NCBI RefSeq assembly: GCF_025318105.1
Contig: NZ_JAOANI010000022.1
Span: 1 to 64,000 of the forward strand
DNA length: 64,000 nucleotides
Origin: Venatoribacter pacificus
GTDB lineage: Bacteria; Pseudomonadota; Gammaproteobacteria; Pseudomonadales; Oceanobacteraceae
Reading direction: 5' to 3'
Shown: piece by piece, positions 7,984 to 16,455 of the stretch
Layout of the letters: each line of letters starts with the position of its first letter
How positions within the stretch are numbered: the first letter of the stretch is position 1
Notes under the pieces: generated by a model
The model's database searches: none
The model's input: the letters and a program-made list of their open reading frames with translations, nothing else
What the model was told of the DNA's origin: nothing
Made by a program: the position numbers and the translations under genes

Positions 7984-10095
7984 TCAGTTCAGGCGGGCAA
8001 TCACGCTGGTGCCGGTGTACTCCAGCATTACTTCATAATCTCCGGCATCCACATGGCTGAACTCACCGGCAACCTTACCTGCCTGCAGCAAGGTATAAGC
8101 AGCCCCGCTTTGCGGCGTCAGGCCGGCAAAATCGAGCGTCAGCGTGGCACCATCAATAAACAGGGTTTCAGCAGTGGCAACCTGAGTGCTGTCAGCATCC
8201 ATGGCCAGCTTCAGAACTGCAGCGCCATTCAGGGTGATATTGCCGCCCAGCTGTAATGCACCACGGGCATCAACCAGTGCCGTACCGGAGTTCACAAACA
8301 AGTCGCCCTGACCGAAGGCCGAAGCAGACGCGGCTTCCAGCGTACCGCCGTTAATCACGTTGCCACCGCTGTAGCTGTTGTTACCGGTCAGCGTCAGGTG
8401 ACCACTGCCGGCTTTGCTCAGTTTGCCAGCGCCGCTGATGTCATTGCGCCACCAGTCACGGGCAGAGAAACCGCCATCACTGGCTTCCATCGTCACGCTC
8501 ACATCCCCCAGGAAAGCGCCATAACCATCAGCCGCATCGACCAGATTAATGCGTCCCCAACCGTTGGAGTCATCCAGAATCGGATAGCCGGAATCGACTT
8601 CGGTGGTAAACAACACCGCCCGGCGCTGGGCATCGGACAGATAAGGCTGGCGGGTTTTCAGCAGGGCTTCCGCACCTTCAGGCACGACCGCAGGCTGACC
8701 AGTCTGGCTGCTGTCCTGTGGCAGACCGTAGGTCATACGGAAGCGGTATAACGCCTTGATCGCGGCGTGGTCGTCGTAGTCATTATTGTTAAACACATCG
8801 GCATTAACGGTAACGCCGTCGGCCTCGATAACGCTGCCGGTTTCACCTTCTGCCAGAGTGCGGTGGGCATAGTCGTACAGACTCATACCCGCTTCTGCGG
8901 CTTTGGTTTCGTAGAAAGCATGCAGCTGGTTGTAAGCGGCCTGGCCGGACTCATAACCTGCTGTGGTGTTCAGCGCATCGGCCGCACTCATCAGCGCCAT
9001 AATGCGGCCACCAATCACATCCACAGGCGAGTGCATACCGGCAACAATACGGTTTTCACCCAGCTCAGAACCGCGCACAACATGCTCGGCAAAACGTTCC
9101 GGGAAGGCATACGCCAGCGACAATGACGACACCACACCGGCATTGGTGTGACCACTCGGATAACCACCGTCTTTGCGCAGGCTCTGTTCATCACCGCTGT
9201 TACTCTTACGGCGGGCACATACCAGCCCCGGAATCACACTGACATCGCTGTTATAAATATCGAAATTAATGTCTGCCGGTGCACCACTGCTGTTGATACA
9301 GGTACGCAGATCATTGCCGAGATATTCCACCGCACCGGTGCTGGTCATACGCCACGGGCGCGGGGTCGAGAAAATATATTTGGAACCACTGGTTGATGTT
9401 GCCGCCATGTTGTAACGCACATTATTGGTGAAACGTACGGCTGCGCCGAACGCGCTGTTTTCATCACCGGTAAAAGTCCAGCTGTCATCACTGTCGCCGA
9501 GGTAATGGCTGTCTTCCAGCACCTGCGCCACGGTCGGTTCGGTAATATCGTAATAGGTGCCGCTGTTCGCCACGTAGTCTTCGGTCAGCGGGCCAAAACC
9601 ATCAACAACGGAATAGCTTTTACCGCGGCGGTCATCGAGATAAGCGCGGATTGCTGCTTCGTCAGAACGCTCAGCCGTCACTTTTTCAACGTAGGCAATA
9701 TTGGCCGCCCAGACCGCTGCATTTTTAATCGGATTGGCTTCATAACTGTCCGGACCGCTGCCGCTGGCGGCACTCTGGTAAGCGTCACTGGTGCCTTTCC
9801 AGATGCTGTTAATACCTTTCAGGGCATGTGGATAGGGGTTGTCATGAATGCTGTATTTCAGCGTACTGTGACCATTATTTTTACCGTATAAAATCACCGG
9901 CAAAGGATAGGCAGCATCAGGGGCTGCTACATATTGCTCAAAACCCAGGCCTGCAGGCATTACCGGTTTACTGATGTCTGCCGTGCTGTTGTCATCGTTA
10001 TTATCGTCGCCACAGGCGCTCAGCATCAGCGTAGCGGCCGCGACCATGGCCAGATACAGACCGTTGCGTTTATTCAGATTTTTTTCAGTATTCAT
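7984..10095 (-). CDS. PAP2-family acid phosphatase lipoprotein with C-terminal autotransporter-type beta repeat
   Basis: 703 residues from the ATG at 10093-10095. The open frame runs 186 bases further, but that part has no signal and lies in the promoter. A lipobox (LMLSAC, Cys28) predicts a lipoprotein. The class A/PAP2 phosphatase signature is spread over residues ~240-350: STPRPWRM, then GGYPSGHTNAG, then GENRIVAGMHSPVDVIGGR with the catalytic His and Asp. After a linker, about residue 555 onward has the passenger-associated repeat GAGKLSKAGSGHLTLTGNN followed by NGGTLEAASASAFGQG, as in autotransporters, but no translocator barrel follows. It likely removes phosphate from small organic esters at the cell surface or periplasm. 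A Pho-box-like triple repeat lies upstream. Confidence 0.8.
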   Translation of the reverse strand: MNTEKNLNKRNGLYLAMVAAATLMLSACGDDNNDDNSTADISKPVMPAGLGFEQYVAAPDAAYPLPVILYGKNNGHSTLKYSIHDNPYPHALKGINSIWKGTSDAYQSAASGSGPDSYEANPIKNAAVWAANIAYVEKVTAERSDEAAIRAYLDDRRGKSYSVVDGFGPLTEDYVANSGTYYDITEPTVAQVLEDSHYLGDSDDSWTFTGDENSAFGAAVRFTNNVRYNMAATSTSGSKYIFSTPRPWRMTSTGAVEYLGNDLRTCINSSGAPADINFDIYNSDVSVIPGLVCARRKSNSGDEQSLRKDGGYPSGHTNAGVVSSLSLAYAFPERFAEHVVRGSELGENRIVAGMHSPVDVIGGRIMALMSAADALNTTAGYESGQAAYNQLHAFYETKAAEAGMSLYDYAHRTLAEGETGSVIEADGVTVNADVFNNNDYDDHAAIKALYRFRMTYGLPQDSSQTGQPAVVPEGAEALLKTRQPYLSDAQRRAVLFTTEVDSGYPILDDSNGWGRINLVDAADGYGAFLGDVSVTMEASDGGFSARDWWRNDISGAGKLSKAGSGHLTLTGNNSYSGGNVINGGTLEAASASAFGQGDLFVNSGTALVDARGALQLGGNITLNGAAVLKLAMDADSTQVATAETLFIDGATLTLDFAGLTPQSGAAYTLLQAGKVAGEFSHVDAGDYEVMLEYTGTSVIARLN

Positions 10096-10219
10096 AACGT
10101 TCACTTGGTTGTCGGATTTAAAATTTGTCAGATTTAAAAAGACATAAACCGCATGCCAAACATGCGATCTATGTTGAGAGAGACACCAGTGAAGACCGGC
10201 TGAAGCAGCACAAGGGGAC

Positions 10220-10248
10220 ATTACAGTTCTGTGAAGTTTTCCTAACAG
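10220..10248 (-). promoter_or_regulatory. Candidate PhoB box (three half-sites) upstream of the PAP2 phosphatase gene
   Basis: On the minus strand three 7-mers follow each other at exact 11-bp steps: CTGTTAG, ACTTCAC, CTGTAAT, separated by 4-base A-rich spacers (GAAA, AGAA). This matches the known Pho-box layout (CTGTCAT, 4-bp AT-rich gap, CTGTCAT). It lies 125-153 bp upstream of the chosen start codon. The sequence and spacing are direct; PhoB binding is inference. Confidence 0.5.
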
Positions 10249-10277
10249 GATATCCACAGGGCGGGAGTGGTCAGGAG

Positions 10278-10955
10278 CCACTGCTGTCCCACAGTTTGGA
10301 GTGACATTGTGTCACTCCAAACCGCAGCATTCATCGACTACTGTGTTTCAATCTGAAACGCCTTTCCGGGGCAAGCCCCTGGCCCCCTGCAAGGAGAGGT
10401 ATCTCCTTCCGATCCTCTCTTTTCGGCGCGTCCGGCTTCATCCAGCCAACTGCAATAATTATGCGGCACGCAAAACAATTCGCCCCGGAACGACACTTTA
10501 AAACACCAATAATTTATATCGTTCCAGGGCAGGGTTTTGCTCTGAAGGCCGCAGAATCATCTGGTTGTCTGGCGCCGCACGATCGCCGGTTTAAGTAATC
10601 CGCTCAGCTGCATATCAAAGGAAACCGTGTTTGAAACATGAGACTTAAAAGAATACGTTTGATTTGAAAAGCGGAATCGCGGTGATGGTTTTCTGCGCCT
10701 CTGGGGCCGCCGCAGAAACCGCTGATATGTCTGGTCTGTCCGCAGGGATGCGGACAAGCGGCTCCGGCCATGGATGGCCGATGAGGCGCGCGGCCAGTAA
10801 ATATCAAGGCTTCAAGGGTGACGGCCCAGAAAGCGCGAAGCTGGGGTCGGCCTGCCGGCAAGGGGATAAGTTCCCCTGGGAGGCAACAGGCTTTGATGTT
10901 GAAACAATGTTTTTGCTACTTATGGTGCTGATTAAAAACTGTGGGACAGTAGTGG
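10278..10955. mobile_element. 678-bp MITE-like element or remnant with 20-bp terminal inverted repeats and 8-bp target duplication
   Basis: The left end CCACTGCTGTCCCACAGTTT (10278-10297) is the inverse of 10936-10955 with one mismatch. Immediately outside are direct repeats GTCAGGAG (10270-10277) and GTCAGGGG (10956-10963), 7 of 8 identical, as expected for a target-site duplication. Just inside the left end is a perfect 12-bp hairpin (10295-10321, TTG loop). No transposase frame is present; the short ORFs inside show no domain I recognise. It lies between the 3' end of the TonB-receptor gene and the Pho-box region of the PAP2 gene. Family assignment is not possible by eye; 8-bp duplications are made by several IS families. 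Confidence 0.6.
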
Positions 10956-10973
10956 GTCAGGGGCGATAAATAT

Positions 10974-13892
10974 TCAGTGATCAGAAAAATTCAGGCTGAT
11001 ACCGGCCAGTATTTCTGTACCTGTGGTGGAATAACTGTAAACCCGGTTGGTTTTATCAACGAAAAGGTCAAAGGGTTCGTTGCCGAGATTGCGGGCATCC
11101 AGAGAAAATGTCAGTTGATGGCTGGCATTCCAGCGCAGATAAGCACCGGTAATTAATGACGCATTCACACCTTCGCGGTCATTATCATTTGCGCCCGGCA
11201 CCCGCGTCAGATATTGCGAACGCGCCTTTAATGTCAGGCCAGCGCTGACACTCTGGTTGCGGAACCATAATTCGCCGTTCACCACATGGCGTGACAATCC
11301 CGGTGCCGGCAAAGTAGTAACGCCGTCATCCAGCGGATAACGGACCAGGCCGCGATTCAGTGCATAGCTCACCCGCACACCAAAATTCTGCAGCGCAGCG
11401 GGCAAAAAATAAAATGGCAGTTGCAGGTTCAGTTCAAGACCACTGATATCGGTTCCCGGCCCGTTCACCGGCCGCCGGTAAGTATATAAACCGTCGCTCA
11501 GTGCCAGCTGATCCCATTGCGGGTTGTAATATGGCAACTGCTCCAGCGTCAGCTCTTCAACCTGCGCGACGACCAGGCTGTCGATGCGTTTATAAAATAA
11601 TCCGGCGGAAAAAAACTGCTGCTCATCACCGTACCATTCCGCAGAGACATCAAACGAGTGCGCGCGCGACGGTTGCAGTTGGGTATTACCACCTTCCACC
11701 AGCCGGGCACTGCTGCGTAATAATAAGGGTGACGTCAGGTCTTCTATCGATGGTCGCGCCAGATCACGGCGATAACCGAAACGCAGCAATAAATCATCGC
11801 GCGCCTGCATAACCAGATGAAACGCCGGTAACCAGTCAGCGTAATCTGAGCTGTTATTAACGGCGCTGCTGTCGCTGTCTATCGACCAGCGCCCGCGCAC
11901 AAGTTGACGGGTAGCCGAATAACGCAGGCCCAGATCACCACGCAGTGGCCACGGCCATTGCCAGAATTCGTAAGAGGTCTGCCACCAGGACGACCAGGTA
12001 TATTCGTTTAAGCGCCGCTGCTGTAACGGATCATGCACCAGTGCGGTGTTTGTCCCAAGGGCGTCAATAACCGCGTGGCTGCCAACAATCCAGTGATGCG
12101 GCAACCCTGATGGCCCGGGACCAGCGGAAAAATCACCGGGGGTACGCTGGTAAAATTCACCGACCGGGCCATTAATATCACTGTTATTATATTCGCCCTC
12201 GGCGCGGTCATTTAAAAAGCCCTGCAACTGCGTCCCGGCAAAGTGTCTGAAATTATCATCGTGCTTAATGTCGAGCTCGAAGGAAGCAACGCGATACTGA
12301 TTCGTTACCTGATCTTCACGCAGATTAATCTGGTACAGCTGCCATTCCTGCGGATTGGTAATATCAAAGCCGTAATGATTGAGCGCAAAGCGATCGTTCT
12401 GGCGCAGATCAAAACTGAAGTCCTGAGCGTACGACATCAGCGTCACTTTATCGTGGTCCGGACTGTCGAAAACCGAGCGCTGGTAACCCAGTGCCGAATG
12501 CAGACGTACGCGTTCTGATAACGGTAAATACCAGTCAAATTTTAATTGGCCGAGGCGGGTTTCGTCGGTTTCGTAATTATGTTCGCTGCGGATATCAACG
12601 CCGGAAAAATTACCGTACACCATACCGGCATGACGGGTTGCAAAATCGTTAACCCGGATATGACTCAGATCCTGGGTTTTCAGTCCGGCCGAACTGATAT
12701 GGTATTCGTGCATAGTTTGCTGACTGCGGGCCATAAAGGCCGTCAGGTCAAAGTCGCCCCAGCCGGTGTTGTGCCATTGCAGTGCGCTGTTTAAACCGTA
12801 GGAAATTTGTTCACGATCAAGAATATCGTAACGGTTATGGCGCGGATAAAAGACTGCGCCACTTTCCAGCTGCGTCTGCTGTTCAACACTTAATGCCGGC
12901 TGCTCTCCCCAATCAGCGGTTTGCCAGCGTACGGTGGAAAATCCCCGCTCCTGAGTTGCCCGGGTACGGTAACTCAGCCCCAATAACCAGCCGATGATTC
13001 CTGCCGTGCCGTTATCGCGGGCCCCCTGTACTCCACCCGATAAGGCAAACCCCTTACCATCATGGCTGAGGTTCTGTTCATTCTGCAGCGCAAACCATTG
13101 CTGGCCGACGTTGTTATCCGCCAGCGGCAGCGGCGTGCGTAAATCAACCGAACCGGCAATGGCACCTTCTTCCGTTCGCGCCGCCGCAGATTTATCCAGC
13201 TCGACCTGAGTAAAAAGCCCCGGCGGCAACATATCAAAATCAAAACTGCGCGAATTATTCACCGAGCCCCGCGCATCGATGCTGGTACCGGTAGCCAGCA
13301 TCGGCATACCGTTCACCAATACCCGGGTAAAATCAGCCCCCAGACCGCGGATGCTGAGGTTGCGGTCCATACCGGCTTCCTGACTGAAAGCCACGGCGCT
13401 GGTTGCCGCAACGGACGAGGTAAGATCATTATTTCCGGCTAGCTGGCCGCGGGATAACGTCGCGCGGGTGCTGAGGGTATTGCTGTTATAACGGCTGGCC
13501 AGCGACGCATCGCGGATAAAAGGCGCTGCGGTAACGATGACTTCTTCAGCCGTTTTGTTGTCCGCAACTTCCGTCTGCGCTTGCGGCCCGTAAAACAGCA
13601 CAACACCTGCCGCCGTCTGGCGGTAATGCCAGCCACTGTTGGCGGTGGCATAGTTAAGAAATTCGCTCAGCGAACAATCACCCAGTGGCTGGGCCAGCCA
13701 GGTTGTATCCGGCTGCGGATAATTGGTCAGCACTGCCAGCTGATAACGATCAGACACCTGCTGAATAATATGGCTGAGGGTTGTCTGGCTGACGCCATCA
13801 TAAAAGCAGCGGTTGGCGGCCTGTGTATAAGCGCTGCCGGTCAGCAGCAGACCGACCCCCAGCTGCGGCCATACCCTGCGCCAGCGGCGCAT
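10974..13892 (-). CDS. TonB-dependent outer-membrane receptor with STN signalling domain
   Basis: 972 residues from the ATG at 13890-13892, preceded by GAAGGG; it begins 13 bp after the FecR gene. After a signal peptide, residues ~40-100 form an STN/secretin short domain (TTLSHIIQQVSDRYQLAVL, LSEFLNYATANSGWHYRQ), the part that contacts FecR. The plug follows (NLSIRGLGADFTRVLVNGMPM, ARTEEGAIAGSVDLRTPLPL), then a ~22-strand barrel ending in ILAGISLNFSDH. The plug wording is that of the large Xanthomonas/Caulobacter-type receptor group. It forms a FecI-FecR-FecA-type cell-surface signalling cassette with the two upstream genes. The substrate is unknown; neighbouring phosphohydrolases and Pho boxes suggest a phosphorus-linked substrate, as inference only. 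Confidence 0.88.
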   Translation of the reverse strand: MRRWRRVWPQLGVGLLLTGSAYTQAANRCFYDGVSQTTLSHIIQQVSDRYQLAVLTNYPQPDTTWLAQPLGDCSLSEFLNYATANSGWHYRQTAAGVVLFYGPQAQTEVADNKTAEEVIVTAAPFIRDASLASRYNSNTLSTRATLSRGQLAGNNDLTSSVAATSAVAFSQEAGMDRNLSIRGLGADFTRVLVNGMPMLATGTSIDARGSVNNSRSFDFDMLPPGLFTQVELDKSAAARTEEGAIAGSVDLRTPLPLADNNVGQQWFALQNEQNLSHDGKGFALSGGVQGARDNGTAGIIGWLLGLSYRTRATQERGFSTVRWQTADWGEQPALSVEQQTQLESGAVFYPRHNRYDILDREQISYGLNSALQWHNTGWGDFDLTAFMARSQQTMHEYHISSAGLKTQDLSHIRVNDFATRHAGMVYGNFSGVDIRSEHNYETDETRLGQLKFDWYLPLSERVRLHSALGYQRSVFDSPDHDKVTLMSYAQDFSFDLRQNDRFALNHYGFDITNPQEWQLYQINLREDQVTNQYRVASFELDIKHDDNFRHFAGTQLQGFLNDRAEGEYNNSDINGPVGEFYQRTPGDFSAGPGPSGLPHHWIVGSHAVIDALGTNTALVHDPLQQRRLNEYTWSSWWQTSYEFWQWPWPLRGDLGLRYSATRQLVRGRWSIDSDSSAVNNSSDYADWLPAFHLVMQARDDLLLRFGYRRDLARPSIEDLTSPLLLRSSARLVEGGNTQLQPSRAHSFDVSAEWYGDEQQFFSAGLFYKRIDSLVVAQVEELTLEQLPYYNPQWDQLALSDGLYTYRRPVNGPGTDISGLELNLQLPFYFLPAALQNFGVRVSYALNRGLVRYPLDDGVTTLPAPGLSRHVVNGELWFRNQSVSAGLTLKARSQYLTRVPGANDNDREGVNASLITGAYLRWNASHQLTFSLDARNLGNEPFDLFVDKTNRVYSYSTTGTEILAGISLNFSDH

Positions 13893-13905
13893 GCTCCGTT
13901 GCCCT

Positions 13906-14946
13906 TCAGCGTGTTTCCGGATCATCGCCCGACAGCAATATCAGATCGTCACTGACCTGCAGTGACAGATCAAACAAACTGGCAATCAGGCTGAGGGTTC
14001 CTTCCACATCGCTCTGGTTATAACGGCCGGAAAACGGCAACGTCTGCTCAATGCCCTGCAAACGGATGGGCCGCGCCGAATAGCGCTGTAAATGCGCGAC
14101 CACATCGGCCAGCGGTTCCGCCTCTGCGCGGCGCCAGTCCTGACGCCAGTCGGATACCACCGCACGCTGAAAACGTTCGCCACGGTCAGCACTGATGCGC
14201 ACACCGTCACCGGCATGCAGCGTCCATTCCTGTCCGGCGAGCGTTACCCTTACTTCGCCATGCTCAACCACAACGCTGACCGCTCCGGCGGTGTTATCCA
14301 CATTAAAGGCGGTACCGACAACCCGGATCTGCACCTTGCCGGTATCAACATAAAACGGTCGCTGCTTATCGACTGCGACCGAAAAATAAGCTTCGCCCTG
14401 GGTCAGGCTGACCAGCCGCTGCTTTTCTTCCAGTACCACCGATACCGCAGAACCGGCATTCAGGTGTATTTCTGAACCGTCCGCCAGACGCTCACGCCGC
14501 TGCTCGCCCACGGCGGTATTAAAACTGAGCGGCTGAACAACCGGTACAGACGGCTGCATTAGCAGCGGATAAGCCAGCACCAGTGCCAGCATCATGACCA
14601 GTGCCGCCGGTGCCGGCCACCAGCGCGGGCCGGATATTGGCCGCAGCTTTTGCCACAGCGTTTGCAGCAAGGTTGGTCTCCAGACTGGCACAACCACTTC
14701 CCCCTCTTCTGCCGCAACGGGCGGGGACTTGTGGTTTGCTGTGGCTACACGTTCCAGCGCGATTAATAACGCCTCGTCGTGTTCACCCAGCTGTTGCTGC
14801 AGCCAGCTCATGGCAGCCGCATGCTGCGGGCTTTGCATCAGCCAGTGTTGATATTGTTGCTGTTCTGCCGCGTTCAGCTCATGCAGCCGGTCGTACCAGT
14901 CGGCGGCCTGTTCACGAATGTCATTGTCTGTTGTTTGTATGGTCAT
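13906..14946 (-). CDS. FecR-family anti-sigma/sigma regulator
   Basis: 346 residues from the ATG at 14944-14946. The N-terminal DUF4880 domain (DIREQAADWYDRLHEL, YQHWLMQSPQHAAAM) is cytoplasmic and would hold the ECF sigma factor. One membrane span lies near 135-155 (WWPAPAALVMMLALVLAYPLLM). The periplasmic FecR beta domain follows (TAVGEQRRERLADGSEIHLNAGSAV, TQGEAYFSV, VVGTAFNVD, HAGDGVRI), then the C-terminal STN-like part (LADVVAHLQRYSARPIRLQG, GTLSLIASLFDLSL). It lies between the sigma-factor gene and the receptor gene, all on the minus strand, the standard order for this signalling system. Confidence 0.92.
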   Translation of the reverse strand: MTIQTTDNDIREQAADWYDRLHELNAAEQQQYQHWLMQSPQHAAAMSWLQQQLGEHDEALLIALERVATANHKSPPVAAEEGEVVVPVWRPTLLQTLWQKLRPISGPRWWPAPAALVMMLALVLAYPLLMQPSVPVVQPLSFNTAVGEQRRERLADGSEIHLNAGSAVSVVLEEKQRLVSLTQGEAYFSVAVDKQRPFYVDTGKVQIRVVGTAFNVDNTAGAVSVVVEHGEVRVTLAGQEWTLHAGDGVRISADRGERFQRAVVSDWRQDWRRAEAEPLADVVAHLQRYSARPIRLQGIEQTLPFSGRYNQSDVEGTLSLIASLFDLSLQVSDDLILLSGDDPETR

Positions 14947-14999
14947 ATACCGCGTGTTCCGCACTAACTTTTCATTTCCGGCGGTCGGCCGGTGCCGGA

Positions 15000-15530
15000 T
15001 TAACAGCCACTTTTTTCCATGGCTTCCGCAATACTCAGCGTGGCTCTGGTGATGTGTTTTTTAACGGCTTCGATGTTCATATTTAATTCCTGCGCAATCG
15101 CTTCACGCGATTTGCCCTGTAAGCGGCGCATGATAAAAACCTGCCGTCTTAATGGCGGCAGCTGTTGCAGGATTTTTTCTAGTTGTTCCAGCTTCTGCGC
15201 CTGAATATGCACATCGTCCAAGGGGATGGATGCCATTTCCGGTACGCTGTCACTGCCGGATGGCTGCTGGCGGTTACGGTTCCAGTAATCAAAAACCACA
15301 CTGCGGGCCACGGTCAGGCTATACGCCAGCAGGTTATCCACCGGTTTTTTCGCCACCGCCGTTAATGCGCGCACCAGGGTGTCGTGCAGCAGGTCGTCCA
15401 CGTCCTGATGGTTGTACACCCGGCTGGCAATATAGTTGCGGATATTCGGCAAATGCCCGGTCAGCTGCTGAGCATAAGCCTGAGGCTGATTACACTTAAC
15501 CCCGGCAGAATATGACTTGCCTGCTGACAT
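15000..15530 (-). CDS. ECF RNA polymerase sigma factor, FecI-like
   Basis: 176 residues from the ATG at 15528-15530, with a GGGGG ribosome site; the upstream 19 codons of the open frame have no support. Region 2 is VDDLLHDTLVRAL ... VARSVVFDYWNRNRQ and region 4 is LQQLPPLRRQVFIMRRLQGKSREAIAQ and NIEAVKKHITRA, the latter the -35 recognition helix-turn-helix. It should direct RNA polymerase to the receptor operon when the receptor senses its ligand. A Pho-box-like pair 48 bp upstream suggests the gene itself may be induced by phosphate starvation, as is known for the Vre (PUMA3) system of Pseudomonas. Confidence 0.92.
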   Translation of the reverse strand: MSAGKSYSAGVKCNQPQAYAQQLTGHLPNIRNYIASRVYNHQDVDDLLHDTLVRALTAVAKKPVDNLLAYSLTVARSVVFDYWNRNRQQPSGSDSVPEMASIPLDDVHIQAQKLEQLEKILQQLPPLRRQVFIMRRLQGKSREAIAQELNMNIEAVKKHITRATLSIAEAMEKSGC

Positions 15531-15577
15531 GGAGCCCCCGATATCGCATACAGAAGGGCGCAATCTGCCAGCGGCGG

Positions 15578-15595
15578 ATGACAACATTATGAATA
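15578..15595 (-). promoter_or_regulatory. Candidate PhoB box upstream of the ECF sigma gene
   Basis: On the minus strand TATTCAT-AATG-TTGTCAT: two 7-mers at an 11-bp step with a 4-base gap. The second matches the PhoB half-site CTGTCAT at 6 of 7 and the first at 4 of 7. Ten bases further on is a weak -10 (CAGATT). The site lies 48 bp before the start codon, a normal place for an activator-dependent promoter. Binding is inference. Confidence 0.45.
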
Positions 15596-15716
15596 AACCC
15601 CCGAATTATGCCGGAACGGCTGAGCAGCCATGCGCTGCTCCAGGGCCTGTTCACACTAATTAAAGGGAAGAAGACGCCGCAAGGCGCCAAAGGGGGACAT
15701 TACGACGGAAAATAAT

Positions 15717-16229
15717 TCAGCGGCTGAGTGCCAGTTCTACCCGCTCGCCGGCATTCAGTGTCTGCACACCACCGCCAGACTGTGCACGCACACTGCCTTC
15801 CAGTACCTCAAGTGCCACAACCCCCTCGCCCATCTGCAGTGCAAAAGCACTGGCATCGGCGCGCAGTCTCAGAGTTCCGGCCTGCGCCCAGAAAGGCCGG
15901 GCATTGTCAGGAGCAATAATAAACAGCACTTCACCACGCAACAGCTGCACGCGGCGCTGCTCTGCGCTGTAACGCACGGCCACGCTGCTGTTTTCCTGCA
16001 GGCGTAATTCTGAACCGTCATCCAGCCGCAGCGCACGCTGTTCGGCGCTCACCGTGCTGTAGGTTTCCACATCCGCCGCCTGTTCATTCTGTGCGGGGGC
16101 CAGAAACAGATACACCAGCAATGGCACACCCACCAGCAGCAGTAACGCGGCCAGCAGCATACGCGGGTTGCCCGGTGTTGTCTGATGCTCTGCGGAAGAG
16201 TCGTATCGTCCTGCCATAAAAGGCCTCAT
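15717..16229 (-). CDS. Stand-alone FecR beta-domain protein
   Basis: 170 residues. A membrane span (LLAALLLLVGVPLLVYLFLA, about 25-44) is followed by only the periplasmic FecR beta domain: EQRALRLDDGSELRLQENSSVAV, LLRGEVLFIIAPDNARPFW, LRADASAFAL, VLEGSVRA, LNAGERVEL. The N-terminal sigma-binding DUF4880 domain and the C-terminal receptor-contact domain of a full FecR are both missing. It cannot be a normal anti-sigma factor and may be a decoy, a structural remnant or a protein of another pathway. It lies just upstream of the sigma gene on the same strand and divergent from the OprC-like gene. The start is the ATG at 16227-16229, or MAG four codons later. Confidence 0.7.
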   Translation of the reverse strand: MRPFMAGRYDSSAEHQTTPGNPRMLLAALLLLVGVPLLVYLFLAPAQNEQAADVETYSTVSAEQRALRLDDGSELRLQENSSVAVRYSAEQRRVQLLRGEVLFIIAPDNARPFWAQAGTLRLRADASAFALQMGEGVVALEVLEGSVRAQSGGGVQTLNAGERVELALSR

Positions 16230-16271
16230 ATCATTCCGGATCGGGTGATTTTGTTGTTATGGGCTGCCACT

Positions 16272-16289
16272 GTGACAGAACAATTACCC
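16272..16289 (-). promoter_or_regulatory. Candidate PhoB box with -10 upstream of the stand-alone FecR-like gene
   Basis: On the minus strand GGGTAAT-TGTT-CTGTCAC: the second 7-mer is a full match to the PhoB half-site (CTGTCAY) and the first matches 4 of 7, with the 4-base gap and 11-bp step of a Pho box. Ten bases downstream lies CATAAC, a fair -10. It begins 43 bp before the start codon. Confidence 0.5.
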
Positions 16290-16368
16290 TAACACCGCAA
16301 TCCATTCTCAGGCATGAGACTTTTCGCTAACGCCGGCCAGACAGGTAATAACTGACGCATATCAGCCC

Positions 16369-16385
16369 TGCGACACCCTGTCGCA
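16369..16385. promoter_or_regulatory. Perfect dyad in the FecR-like / OprC-like divergent region
   Basis: TGCGACA-CCC-TGTCGCA, 7-bp perfect arms with a 3-base centre, 71 bp upstream of the OprC-like start codon. It could be an operator for that gene. No known metal-regulator consensus was recognised in it. Confidence 0.35.
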
Positions 16386-16455
16386 TCCCGCACAGGCGCC
16401 CCAGCAGTTACCCTGCGCGCCATTGATGTATTTATCTTTTTATTGCGGAGTATTT

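Noticed and set aside
10604..10969. Open frames on both strands inside the 678-bp element
   Set aside because: They overlap each other, have no good ribosome sites and no transposase features. Explained better as non-coding element sequence.
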